Source: Vreelandella aquamarina (GTDB taxonomy: Bacteria > Pseudomonadota > Gammaproteobacteria > Pseudomonadales > Halomonadaceae). From it: 64,000 bases of DNA. The stretch covers positions 19,912 to 83,911 of the forward strand of contig NZ_FODB01000007.1 in assembly GCF_900110265.1 (NCBI RefSeq), given 5' to 3'. Positions within the stretch are counted from its first letter, which is position 1. Each line of letters opens with the position of its first letter. Below are positions 49,615 to 60,686 of the stretch, piece by piece. The notes beneath the pieces are model-generated. The model ran no database searches, had not been told where the DNA came from, and saw nothing but the letters and a program-made list of their open reading frames with translations. Both the position numbers and the translations under genes were made by a program.

Positions 49615-50883
49615 ATGGCCTGGAATGAGCCCGGTGGTGGCAACCAGCACGACCCCTGGAGTGGTGGTGGTCGACGTGGTAACAGCGGCGGCGATCGCGG
49701 TGGGAGCAATGGTGGTGGCAATAACGGCAATAAAGGTGGCAACAATCAAGGGCCACCCGATCTTGACGAAGCGCTGAAAAAATTCCAAGACAAGCTGAAC
49801 GGCATGCTTGGCGGCGGCAATAAGAAAAGTGGCGGGGGCGGTAATGGTAAAAGCGGGGGCGGTAAACCTCGCAATTCCTTTGCGTTGCCGGGCCTCTTGA
49901 TTATTGTTGCGCTTGCCATTTGGGCTGCCTCAGGCTTTTACTTGGTTGACCAGTCTGAGCGTGGGGTTGTACTGCGCTTTGGTGAGTACCAAGGCATTGT
50001 TGAGCCAGGCCTGCAGTGGAATCCACCGCTGATTGATGATGTGCGCATGGTAAACGTAACACGCGTTCGTTCCGTCTCTCAGACCCAGTCCATGCTGACT
50101 CGCGACGAGAACATCGTTGAAGTGGAAATCTCTGCGCAGTACCAAGTCGCCAACCCGCGTGACTTTGTACTTAACGTACGTAATCCCGCTCTCTCTATTG
50201 AGAATGCGCTGGATTCTGCACTGCGTCATGTGGTCGGTGGTACGGATATGATTGATATCCTGACCTCTGGTCGTGAGATTTTGGGTAGCTCGGTGGCGAG
50301 CCGTCTGCAAGCATACTTAGATGCCTATGGTGCCGGTATTCGTCTGCAAACCATCAACATTGAATCAACATCTGCACCTGCACCGGTTATTGATGCCTTT
50401 GATGACGTTATTCGTGCTCGCGAAGATCGCCAGCGGACCATCAACGAAGGTATGGCTTATGCCAACGCGATCATCCCAGCTGCACAAGGCCAAGCTCAGC
50501 GTGTTGTAGAGCAGGGCCAGGGTTACCGGGAGTCAGTAGTCGCTGAAGCGCAAGGTCAAGCCAACCGTTTTAATGCGCTGTTAACTGAGTACCGTAATGC
50601 GCCAGAGGTCATGCGTGAACGTATGTATCTGGATGCAATTGAAGAAGTGTTTGGTAGCACGCCCAAGGTGCTGTTGGATGTGAGCGAAAATGCTCCGCTG
50701 ATGTACCTGCCGCTAGACCAGATGCGCGGTAACAGTGGTAGTGACAGCAGTTCAACGACTGATAGCAGTGGCGATAGCAGCAGCGATGCGATTGATCCGC
50801 GCGTGCTGGAGTCGCTGCGGGGCAGCCAAAGCAGCTCCTCATCGTCGTCTAGTAATAACCCTATCCGCAGGGAGGGCCGCTAA
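49615..50883 (+). CDS. hflK: FtsH protease modulator HflK
   Basis: 422 residues. Membrane protein with a Gly/Asn-rich cytoplasmic N terminus (residues 5-90), one membrane segment (about 92-110) and a large periplasmic SPFH/band-7 domain. VDQSERGVVLRFGEYQGIVEPGLQWNPP and INIESTSAPAPVIDAFDDVI are HflK signatures. With HflC it forms a cage around FtsH in the inner membrane and tunes proteolysis. The Ser-rich C terminus (about 375-415) is low-complexity. Stop abuts the hflC ATG. Confidence 0.96.
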   Translation: MAWNEPGGGNQHDPWSGGGRRGNSGGDRGGSNGGGNNGNKGGNNQGPPDLDEALKKFQDKLNGMLGGGNKKSGGGGNGKSGGGKPRNSFALPGLLIIVALAIWAASGFYLVDQSERGVVLRFGEYQGIVEPGLQWNPPLIDDVRMVNVTRVRSVSQTQSMLTRDENIVEVEISAQYQVANPRDFVLNVRNPALSIENALDSALRHVVGGTDMIDILTSGREILGSSVASRLQAYLDAYGAGIRLQTINIESTSAPAPVIDAFDDVIRAREDRQRTINEGMAYANAIIPAAQGQAQRVVEQGQGYRESVVAEAQGQANRFNALLTEYRNAPEVMRERMYLDAIEEVFGSTPKVLLDVSENAPLMYLPLDQMRGNSGSDSSSTTDSSGDSSSDAIDPRVLESLRGSQSSSSSSSSNNPIRREGR

Positions 50884-51768
50884 ATGATTAATAATCGATC
50901 CCTGCTTATCGTAGGTGGCTTGGCCGCCGTGGCGTGGCTAGCAAGTAACAGCCTATACGTAGTGGATGAAACCGAGCGTGCGGTGAAGCTGCGTTTTGGT
51001 GAAGTCATCGAAGAGAATATTCAGCCGGGCCTGCATGCCAAAATTCCGATTGCTCAGACAATTCGTAAATTTGACACGCGTTTGCTGACACTGGATACCG
51101 ATACCAGCCGTTACCTGACCCTTGAGCAGAAAGCGGTAATCGTAGACTCCTACGTAAAGTGGCAAGTGATTAACCCCACTCGCTACTACGAGGCGACCGC
51201 AGGTGATGAGATGATGGCGATTCGCCTGATTCAGCCACGGGTCGATGAGAGTCTGCGTAACGAGTTTGGTCGCTTGAACCTTCAGGAAATCATTGCCGAG
51301 CGCCGTGATGACCTAATGACAGGCCCGACAGCAGAGCTTGACGAGCTGATGCGTGAAGAGCTCGGCGTGGCGATTCGCGATATCCGTATCAAGCGTATCG
51401 ACCTGCCGGAAGATGTCTCTGCCGCTGTGTTCGAGCGTATGCGTTCAGAGCGGGAGCGTGAAGCCCGTGAGTGGCGCGCCCAGGGTCAAGAAGAAGCTGA
51501 GCGTATTCGTGCTAACGCCGACCGCCGCCGTCAGGTTCTGCTTGCTCAAGCAAACGAGCGCGCCGAAACCCTGCGTGGTGAAGGTGACGCCGAGGCAGCT
51601 GCGATCTTCTCCCAGGCTTACGGCCAGGATCAGGAGTTTTTCGCTTTCTGGCGCAGTCTAAACGCCTATCGTGAAAGCTTCTCTGGCGATGGCAACCTGC
51701 TGGTGCTTGAGCCGGATAGCGACTTCTTCCGCTACCTGCGTAGCGCAGTGCCTAATAGCGCTGAGTAA
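50884..51768 (+). CDS. hflC: FtsH protease modulator HflC
   Basis: 294 residues. Type II membrane protein: N-terminal anchor (about 5-22), then the SPFH/band-7 domain (VVDETERAVKLRFGEV, DSYVKWQVINPTRYYEAT) and a long coiled-coil region with RMRSEREREAREWRAQGQEE, ending with FAFWRSLNAYRESF. Partner of HflK; starts directly after its stop codon. Two hairpins follow, closing the hfl genes before hisZ. Confidence 0.96.
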   Translation: MINNRSLLIVGGLAAVAWLASNSLYVVDETERAVKLRFGEVIEENIQPGLHAKIPIAQTIRKFDTRLLTLDTDTSRYLTLEQKAVIVDSYVKWQVINPTRYYEATAGDEMMAIRLIQPRVDESLRNEFGRLNLQEIIAERRDDLMTGPTAELDELMREELGVAIRDIRIKRIDLPEDVSAAVFERMRSEREREAREWRAQGQEEAERIRANADRRRQVLLAQANERAETLRGEGDAEAAAIFSQAYGQDQEFFAFWRSLNAYRESFSGDGNLLVLEPDSDFFRYLRSAVPNSAE

Positions 51769-51775
51769 TGGCGCG

Positions 51776-51862
51776 GAACCCCGTCAAGCGGTGTGCTTGG
51801 CGGGGTTCATCTAGCGCATAAACGTGATAGACTTTATCTACCGGGCGTCGCCCGGTTTTTTT
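51776..51862 (+). terminator. Double terminator after hflC
   Basis: First hairpin: GAACCCCGTCAAG (51776-51788) pairs with CTTGGCGGGGTTC (51796-51808), one mismatch, 7-base loop. Second, 31 bp on: ACCGGGCG (51840-51847) / CGCCCGGT (51849-51856) followed by seven T (51856-51862), a classic Rho-independent terminator. Together they separate the hfl genes from hisZ-purA, which must therefore have a promoter in 51863-51958. Confidence 0.9.
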
Positions 51863-51958
51863 GTGGCCCTCGTTTCGTGAACGTTTCCACGCAGCGCCTT
51901 GTGAGGCTGTTGGTGGTGTCGTCAGAAGGGGCCTTCATCGTCTCGCAGGATTGTTCAC

Positions 51959-54447
<2,489 letters not shown>

Positions 54448-54470
54448 GTCGTACACCTTCAGGTGATACT

Positions 54471-54496
54471 AAAAGGGCGGCTTGGTCGCCCTTTTT
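54471..54496. terminator. Bidirectional terminator between purA and cobO
   Basis: AAAAGGGCG (54471-54479) pairs with CGCCCTTTT (54487-54495) around a 7-base loop; T runs follow on both strands. It serves the convergent purA and cobO genes. Confidence 0.9.
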
Positions 54497-54501
54497 CGTG
54501 C

Positions 54502-55101
54502 TTAGAAATCGATGCCTCGCCGGGCCTGAAGGCCGTTGTTAAAAGCGTGTCGCACCTCCTGCATGTCGGTCACGGTGTCGGCCATGGCCACTAGCTCACG
54601 GTGGGCATTTCGCCCGGTAATGATCACGGTTTGTTCCTGCGGACGGTCCAGTAGCGCCTGTTTGACCGTGGCGATATCGAGATAGCCAAACTTCAGCATG
54701 TAGGTGAGTTCGTCCAACACCACGAGATACATCTCGGGGTCTGCCAGCATTTTCTGCGCTTCTTGCCAGACCTCCAGACAGGCGGCGGTGTCCGCTTCGC
54801 GATTTTGCGTATCCCAGGTAAAGCCGGTTGCCATGATAGCGACGCTCAAATGAGGATCGTCTTCCAGCCGATTGCGCTCGCCACACTCCCATAACCCCTT
54901 GATGAACTGCACCACGCCTACTTTGTAGCCATAACCCAGCGCGCGCGTGACGGTGCCCCAGGCGGCGGTGGTTTTGCCTTTTCCGTTGCCCGTGTTGATG
55001 AGCAGCATTCCGCGCTGCTCGGTGGCATTGGCGACTTTTTCGTCCACTCGCGCTTTGAGTTTTTCCATCGATGCTTTATGGCGGGTATCGCGATCACTCA
55101 T
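54502..55101 (-). CDS. cobO: Corrinoid adenosyltransferase
   Basis: 199 residues. Adds the adenosyl group to cob(I)alamin or precursors (CobO/BtuR/CobA type). P-loop NTGNGKGKTTAAWG, VVQFIKGLWECGERN, ATGFTWDTQNREAD and the conserved VLDELTYMLKFGYLD are diagnostic. No cobalamin riboswitch was recognised in the 209-bp divergent gap to yajQ, and no other cobalamin genes are near. The product is needed for adenosylcobalamin enzymes. Confidence 0.94.
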   Translation of the reverse strand: MSDRDTRHKASMEKLKARVDEKVANATEQRGMLLINTGNGKGKTTAAWGTVTRALGYGYKVGVVQFIKGLWECGERNRLEDDPHLSVAIMATGFTWDTQNREADTAACLEVWQEAQKMLADPEMYLVVLDELTYMLKFGYLDIATVKQALLDRPQEQTVIITGRNAHRELVAMADTVTDMQEVRHAFNNGLQARRGIDF

Positions 55102-55310
55102 GGTCTCTCCTCGTTGAAAGAGTACAGGGCTATGTCAGCAGGTTACGACAGAGGCGCACAATTTAACATCGCCCTGAGAGGTGTTTGTATAGCTTTTAAG
55201 CTTGATGTGACCGGCTTGCAGAGTTTTTGTCCAGCTTTTTCTAAGAGAATTGGCCGGTTGGGGGCTTGCTGCTCTAGAATGGTGGGTCATGTCTTGTCAG
55301 GAATAGTGTC

Positions 55311-55796
55311 ATGCCCTCATTTGATATCGTGTCAGAATTCGATCAGCACGAAGCCGCCAATGCGGTTGACCAAGCAAACCGTGAAGTACAGTCACGGTTT
55401 GACTTTAAAGGCGTCGATGCCAGCTTCACGTTGGAAGGCGATAAGGTGCTGCTCGAGGCCGAAGTAGATTTCCAGCTCAAGCAAATGCTGGACGTGTTGC
55501 GTAACCGACTGATTGCCCGCGGTATCGACGCACGTTGCATGGACGTTAAAGACGCGGTGCTGTCTGGTGTGAAGGCGCGCCAGGAAGTAGAGCTCAAGCA
55601 GGGCCTCGACCAAGCAGAAGCCAAAGATGTGGTAAAGCGTATCAAAGGCAGTAAGTTGAAAGTACAGGCTCAAATTCAGGGCGAGAAGGTGCGCGTAACG
55701 GGTAAAAAGCGCGATGATTTGCAGAGTGTGATGGCACTACTGCGCGGTGAAGAAGGGCCTGATTTGCCGCTGCAGTTTGATAATTTCCGCGATTAA
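55311..55796 (+). CDS. yajQ: YajQ family nucleotide-binding protein (DUF520)
   Basis: 161 residues. [38 protein letters not shown] and the C-terminal [26 protein letters not shown] are signatures of the DUF520/YajQ family, two ferredoxin-like domains. In Xanthomonas a member binds cyclic di-GMP and acts with a transcription factor; in others RNA or nucleotide binding was reported. The role here is unproven. Single gene, divergent from cobO. Confidence 0.94.
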   Translation: MPSFDIVSEFDQHEAANAVDQANREVQSRFDFKGVDASFTLEGDKVLLEAEVDFQLKQMLDVLRNRLIARGIDARCMDVKDAVLSGVKARQEVELKQGLDQAEAKDVVKRIKGSKLKVQAQIQGEKVRVTGKKRDDLQSVMALLRGEEGPDLPLQFDNFRD

Positions 55797-55817
55797 CGAT
55801 TATAAGAAATATTCATT

Positions 55818-55842
55818 GAGTAGCGCAGCGTTTGCGCTACTC
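55818..55842 (+). terminator. Hairpin after yajQ
   Basis: Perfect 10-bp stem GAGTAGCGCA (55818-55827) / TGCGCTACTC (55833-55842) with a 5-base loop, 21 bp after the yajQ stop. Only a poor T stretch follows (GACTACTT), so termination may be partial. Confidence 0.6.
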
Positions 55843-55873
55843 GACTACTTAAAGCTTACAGGAGTTTCGCATT

Positions 55874-58504
55874 ATGTCTGATCCGCAGCCGGTTTATTTA
55901 AGCGACTATCAGCCGCCCGCCTACCAAGTGACCCATACCGAGCTGACGTTTGATCTTGACCCCACCGCGACCCGTGTTAAAGCACGCCTTACCGTAGAGC
56001 GCCACGCCAGTGCTGAACAAACTACGCCGCTGGTGCTGAACGGCGAACACCTGACGCTGCACGCGCTCGCGATCAACGGCCAGGCGCTCGCTGAGGCCGA
56101 TTACCAGCTCACCGATGAGACGCTCACAATTCCCAGTGTTCCGGCAGCGTTTACCCTGGAGAGCGAAGTCGAGATTTCTCCTAGCAGTAACACTGCCTTA
56201 GAAGGGCTGTATCAATCGAACGGCATGTACTGCACGCAGTGCGAAGCGGAAGGATTTCGCCGTATCACCTATTACCCTGACCGCCCGGATGTCATGGCCA
56301 CGTTTAAGGTCACCGTGATAGGTGATGCGCAGCGGGAGCCAGTGCTGTTGGCGAACGGTAACCCAGTTGATCAGGGCACCTTAGAGAGCGGCCGGCACTT
56401 TGTGACCTGGGAAGATCCGCACCCCAAGCCCTGCTATCTTTTTGCGCTGGTGGCAGGAGATTTAACCAAGGTCGAAGATCACTTCACCACCATGAGTGGC
56501 CGTAACGTGACGTTACAGCTCTGGGTGGAACAAGAGAATCTCGATAAGACCGACCACGCCATGGCCTCGCTAAAGCGGGCAATGACTTGGGATGAAGAGA
56601 CCTACGGCCGCGAGTATGACTTAGATCTGTTTATGATCGTGGCGGTGAATGACTTCAATATGGGGGCGATGGAGAACAAAGGATTAAACATCTTTAACTC
56701 CGCTGCCGTGCTGACCCACCCCAATACCGCCACCGATGCGGCGTTTCAGAATGTCGAAAGCATTGTGGCCCACGAATACTTCCACAACTGGTCGGGGAAT
56801 CGCGTGACGTGCCGCGACTGGTTCCAGCTCTCGCTAAAAGAAGGTTTTACGGTCTTCCGCGATCAGTGTTTTTCTGCGGATATCAATTCAGCCCCTGTCA
56901 AGCGCATTCAAGACGTCTCGTTTTTCCGCACCGCGCAATTTGCCGAAGATGCAGGTCCCACGGCGCATCCGGTTCGTCCGGATCACTATATCGAGATCAC
57001 CAACTTCTACACTCTGACCATTTATGAAAAAGGGGCGGAAGTTGTGCGCATGCTGCGTAACCTGCTGGGCTGGGAGGCCTTCCGCCGTGGCTCGGATCTC
57101 TATTTCGAGCGCTTTGACGGTCAGGCCGTGACGATCGAAGACTTCGTGGGCTGCATGGCCGAGGTATCGGGCATCGATTTAAGCCAGTTCATGCGCTGGT
57201 ACTCCCAGGCGGGCACGCCGGAAATCGATGCCCACGGTGAGTACGACTACGCCAACGCCGAGTACCATTTGACGCTGCGCCAGCGTACCCCCGCCACTCC
57301 CGGCCAGCCCGACAAGCAGCCGCTGCATATTCCTGTGCGCATGGGCTTAGTGGGCACAAAGTCCGGTCAGGATCTTACTCTGACGCTTGAAGGTGAAAAG
57401 CTGGGTAAGGACGCGGTCATTCACCTGACCGACGATGAGCAGACCTTCATCTTCACCGATGTGGCAGAGGCGCCGGTTCCATCGCTGCTGCGCGATTTCT
57501 CCGCCCCAGTAAAACTGCACTTCCCATACTCTCGCGAAGATTTGGCCTTTCTGTTGACCCACGATAGCGATGGTTTCAACCGCTGGGACGCGGGGCAAAG
57601 GCTCGCACTGTTGGCGCTGGATGACTTGATCGCCGCCCACCGCAACGGGGTAGAGAAGGTCATGGATAGCCGGGTGGTAGAAGCCTTTAGAACGCTCCTG
57701 ACTTCCTCCATGGATGACAAGGCGGTACTGGCTGAGATGCTAACGCTGCCATCGGAAGCCTACATCGCCGAGCAGCAGCCGATTGTCGATGTGGATGCGA
57801 TTCACGCCGCGCGTGAGTTTGTGCGCCAATCCTTGGCTCAGGCGCTGCGTGATGAATTTATCGCCGTGTATAAAGAGAATAGCACTGATGAAGCTTATGC
57901 GCCGACGCCTGAACAAATTGCCCAGCGCAGTCTCAAAAACATAGCGCTATCTTACTTAATGTCCATTGAGGACGACGAGAGTGTGGCACTTTGTGAAGCG
58001 CAGTTTGCCGCTGATCATAATATGACCGATGTACGCCATGCGTTGACACTGTTAGTACACAGCGACCGTGATGATTTGGCTAACCCCGCGCTGAAAGCGT
58101 TTGGTGAAAAGTGGGCACACGACCCGCTTGTGATGGATCAGTGGTTTACGATTCAGGTATCGCGCCCTCAGCCGGACGTATTGGAGCGCGTAAAGTACCT
58201 AATGCAGCACCCAGCGTTCTCCATCAAGAACCCCAACAAGGTGCGTGCGTTAGTAGGTGCCTTTGCGCAAAATCGGGTCAATTTCCATCGCTTGGATGGC
58301 AAAGGGTACGCGCTGTTGGCAGATGTGGTGATTGAGCTAAACCGCCTGAATCCAGAGATTGCCGCGCGGTTAATCACCCCCTTAACCCGCTGGCAGCGTT
58401 TTGATGAGGCGCGTCAGCAGTTAATGCGTGCAGAGCTAGAGCGGATCAAACAAGAACCGCTGTCGTCCAACGTGTTCGAGGTGGTCGAGAAAGCGCTGGC
58501 ATAA
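55874..58504 (+). CDS. pepN: Aminopeptidase N
   Basis: 876 residues (E. coli: 870). Zinc M1 aminopeptidase of the cytoplasm, main enzyme trimming peptides from proteolysis. GAMENKGLNIFN (substrate site), zinc motif VAHEYFHNWSGNRVTCRDW with the downstream Glu in LKEGFTVFRD, and the catalytic Tyr region TIYEKGAEVVRML. The helical C-terminal domain characteristic of PepN is complete. ACAGGAG precedes the ATG at good spacing. 41 bp before the lipid-kinase gene. Confidence 0.97.
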   Translation: MSDPQPVYLSDYQPPAYQVTHTELTFDLDPTATRVKARLTVERHASAEQTTPLVLNGEHLTLHALAINGQALAEADYQLTDETLTIPSVPAAFTLESEVEISPSSNTALEGLYQSNGMYCTQCEAEGFRRITYYPDRPDVMATFKVTVIGDAQREPVLLANGNPVDQGTLESGRHFVTWEDPHPKPCYLFALVAGDLTKVEDHFTTMSGRNVTLQLWVEQENLDKTDHAMASLKRAMTWDEETYGREYDLDLFMIVAVNDFNMGAMENKGLNIFNSAAVLTHPNTATDAAFQNVESIVAHEYFHNWSGNRVTCRDWFQLSLKEGFTVFRDQCFSADINSAPVKRIQDVSFFRTAQFAEDAGPTAHPVRPDHYIEITNFYTLTIYEKGAEVVRMLRNLLGWEAFRRGSDLYFERFDGQAVTIEDFVGCMAEVSGIDLSQFMRWYSQAGTPEIDAHGEYDYANAEYHLTLRQRTPATPGQPDKQPLHIPVRMGLVGTKSGQDLTLTLEGEKLGKDAVIHLTDDEQTFIFTDVAEAPVPSLLRDFSAPVKLHFPYSREDLAFLLTHDSDGFNRWDAGQRLALLALDDLIAAHRNGVEKVMDSRVVEAFRTLLTSSMDDKAVLAEMLTLPSEAYIAEQQPIVDVDAIHAAREFVRQSLAQALRDEFIAVYKENSTDEAYAPTPEQIAQRSLKNIALSYLMSIEDDESVALCEAQFAADHNMTDVRHALTLLVHSDRDDLANPALKAFGEKWAHDPLVMDQWFTIQVSRPQPDVLERVKYLMQHPAFSIKNPNKVRALVGAFAQNRVNFHRLDGKGYALLADVVIELNRLNPEIAARLITPLTRWQRFDEARQQLMRAELERIKQEPLSSNVFEVVEKALA

Positions 58505-58544
58505 CGTGCATCCAGTGAATTAACCATGGAGAGGGAAGACACCG

Positions 58545-59504
58545 GTGACAGATTCACAGCAGTGTTATTTACTGATTATTAACGGTCAGTCTGCCGGAAA
58601 TCCGGCGCTACGCGAGGCCGTTGAAGCGCAGCGCAAGGCAGGGACGCCGATGATTGTTCGCGCTACTTGGGAAGGTGGCGATGCCGCCGAGTTTGCGGCC
58701 CAAGCCGTTGAACTAGGAGCTACCAGTGTGATCGCCTGTGGCGGCGATGGCACGGTAAACGAAGTGGTTAACGGGCTAATGCGCATCCCCCATGACCATC
58801 GTCCGAGCTTGGGCGTGGTGCCGATGGGCAGCGCGAATGATTTTGCCACTTCGGTGGGGTTACCTTTGAAGCCGGATCGCGCACTGGCGGATGCCGTTCG
58901 CTTGCCGTCTGCGCCCATCGATGTGATTCGTATGACAGCAGAAACCAGTGGCGAACCGTCGGTATGCTATTACATCAATATGACCACCGGTGGTTTTGGC
59001 GCAGAAATTACCTCCTCTACCCCCAAAACGTTAAAACGCATGTTAGGGGGAGGAGCCTACTCACTGATGGGGGCGCTCAAGGCGTGGCGGCATCGCAGTT
59101 ATCGCGGCACGTTGCACTGGGGCGATCATGAGCAGGCCGCGTCACTGCTGCTGCTGGCACTGGGCAATGGGCGTCAATCGGGTGGGGGGCAGGTGCTGGC
59201 CCCTCGTGCCAAGCTTGATGATGGGCGATTGGACGTTCTGCTGGTCAAAGATTTTCATTCGGTGACGGAGCTCCCTGCGCTGCTAGGCGAGCTACAGCAG
59301 TTCCCCGCAGAAGGGCGTTATGTGCGCTACTTCACTGCCAGCCAGTTGACCGTTACCACTCGGTCCGATGATGAACCTTGGCCGCTGACCCTGGATGGTG
59401 AGGCAAAACGCTATCAACGATTCACCGCTGAAGTCGTCCCGCTAGCGTTGAAGGTACGCTTACCAGAAGGCTGTTCGCTGTTGTCTGCCAACGACCGCCA
59501 CTAA
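58545..59504 (+). CDS. yegS: YegS-like lipid kinase (diacylglycerol kinase catalytic domain)
   Basis: 319 residues, GTG start after GGAGAGGGA. DAGKc domain: CGGDGTVNEVVNGLMRI, VVPMGSANDFATSVGLP and GGGQVLAPRAKLDDGRLDVL. E. coli YegS phosphorylates lipids such as phosphatidylglycerol; the natural role is unclear. No membrane segment, so a soluble or peripheral enzyme. It may be co-transcribed with pepN. Confidence 0.92.
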   Translation: MTDSQQCYLLIINGQSAGNPALREAVEAQRKAGTPMIVRATWEGGDAAEFAAQAVELGATSVIACGGDGTVNEVVNGLMRIPHDHRPSLGVVPMGSANDFATSVGLPLKPDRALADAVRLPSAPIDVIRMTAETSGEPSVCYYINMTTGGFGAEITSSTPKTLKRMLGGGAYSLMGALKAWRHRSYRGTLHWGDHEQAASLLLLALGNGRQSGGGQVLAPRAKLDDGRLDVLLVKDFHSVTELPALLGELQQFPAEGRYVRYFTASQLTVTTRSDDEPWPLTLDGEAKRYQRFTAEVVPLALKVRLPEGCSLLSANDRH

Positions 59505-59534
59505 TGAATTCGAACCATTAAGGAGCATGACTCG

Positions 59535-60248
59535 ATGAGCTACCGTGTATGGATGCCGCTACTGGCCAGTTTGGCCCTACTGCTGAGTGCCTGCGGCGAC
59601 AGTCAAGAAGAGGCAAATGTCGTACCGGAAGAGAGCGCGGCCGAGCAGCCCAGTGAGACGCTAGCCGCTGCACCTGACACCAGTAGTGACGATGTTCCTT
59701 CGCCCTCCCAGGTGGAAGACGACATTGAACGTCAGGCGTCCGAGCCTTCCAATGTTCAGGAAGACCTGTCTTCCACCGTCAGTGAGTCAACTTCGGAGCC
59801 CCTGCAGGCGGACGAAGAGACGCTGGCCGCCGACCCCGACGAAGCCCTTGACGAAGCCAGCGCAATGCCGGGTGAAACCACGCGTTCTGATGTCGATGAC
59901 GTGATTGCCGAGACTGAGCGTCGTTTCGAAGAGGCACAGCGTCAGTTGGAGCAACAGTTTCAAGAAATCGAGCAGCAGTCGCCCGAACTGGCACCCATGG
60001 AGAACGATCCCATCGAGCCAAGCTGGGAGCGCGAAAGCAGTTTACCCGAAGGCTCTTCCGTGGAAGGTGGGTTAGAAGCGCAAGATGTGGATGCGCTCAT
60101 CGAAGATACCGAACGTCAATTCGAAGAGGCCCAGCAGCGCCTAGAAGAGCAGTTCCAAGCCTTGGAGAGTGAGCGCCCCACCAATGACGATAGCGAAGCG
60201 CAAGAGGCCGAAAGCTCCTCGGATGACACGTTGGATACATCGTCTTAA
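59535..60248 (+). CDS. Acidic lipoprotein with duplicated coiled-coil block
   Basis: 237 residues. Signal MSYRVWMPLLASLALLLSAC with lipobox LSAC, so Cys20 should be lipidated; GDSQEE follows. The mature part is extremely acidic and poor in hydrophobic residues, largely disordered. Two related blocks stand out: DVDDVIAETERRFEEAQRQL (about 118-150) and DVDALIEDTERQFEEAQQRL (about 186-218), each continuing with EQQFQEIE or EEQFQALE as a short coiled coil. I do not recognise the family. Acidic composition fits a halophile envelope protein. Single gene ahead of a terminator; AAGGAG before the ATG. Confidence 0.7.
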   Translation: MSYRVWMPLLASLALLLSACGDSQEEANVVPEESAAEQPSETLAAAPDTSSDDVPSPSQVEDDIERQASEPSNVQEDLSSTVSESTSEPLQADEETLAADPDEALDEASAMPGETTRSDVDDVIAETERRFEEAQRQLEQQFQEIEQQSPELAPMENDPIEPSWERESSLPEGSSVEGGLEAQDVDALIEDTERQFEEAQQRLEEQFQALESERPTNDDSEAQEAESSSDDTLDTSS

Positions 60249-60267
60249 GAAGTAAACCCCAACCTAT

Positions 60268-60296
60268 AAAAAAGGCCCGCATTCCGGGCCTTTATC
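60268..60296. terminator. Bidirectional terminator between lipoprotein and cold-shock gene
   Basis: AAAGGCCCG (60271-60279) / CGGGCCTTT (60285-60293) with a 5-base loop. On the minus strand it ends in six T, serving the cold-shock gene; on the plus strand the T stretch is short. Confidence 0.9.
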
Positions 60297-60309
60297 CATT
60301 CGGTGCGGT

Positions 60310-60513
60310 TCAAGCAACGCGAATGTTGGAAGCCTGAAGGCCTTTTTTACCCTGAGTCACCTCGAAACTGACTTTCTGACCATCTTGCAGGGTCTTAAAA
60401 CCTTCAGCTTGAATTTCGGAGAAGTGGGCAAAGAGATCGTCACCGCCGTCATCGGGAGAGATGAAGCCGTAACCTTTGGTGTCGTTGAACCACTTGACAG
60501 TGCCAGTTGCCAT
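60310..60513 (-). CDS. CspA-family cold-shock protein
   Basis: 67 residues, one cold-shock domain. RNP1 [10 protein letters not shown] and RNP2 DLFAHF give the nucleic-acid-binding face; the start [17 protein letters not shown] is typical. An RNA chaperone by family. Csp genes normally have long leaders with the promoter well upstream; here an insertion element begins 115 bp before the start codon, so the native leader or promoter may be cut. Which paralogue (constitutive or cold-induced) cannot be told. Confidence 0.95.
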   Translation of the reverse strand: MATGTVKWFNDTKGYGFISPDDGGDDLFAHFSEIQAEGFKTLQDGQKVSFEVTQGKKGLQASNIRVA

Positions 60514-60628
60514 CGTTCATATCCTTAGCGTGCTTAATGATTGAGCAGGTGGCTCATTGCCTACCTACCAAATCCACTTTAGAAGCAAATAATCAGCACG
60601 TCCAGTAGTGACGTGGTTAAGATTTTTT

Positions 60629-60652
60629 GGGTATACGGATTTAATGGTTGAT
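60629..60652 (+). repeat. Left terminal inverted repeat of the ISL3 element
   Basis: Begins GGGTATACGGATTTAATGG and matches the reverse complement of the right end at 21 of 24 positions (differences at positions 6, 7 and 14). Preceded by the AT-rich octamer GATTTTTT. It is 34 bp beyond the transposase stop. Confidence 0.92.
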
Positions 60653-60686
60653 GGGGCACCTTCACCCCATCAATCTGATACCACCC

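Noticed and set aside
55102..55310. Cobalamin riboswitch in front of cobO
   Set aside because: No B12-box-like sequence or matching structure recognised in the 209-bp divergent gap.
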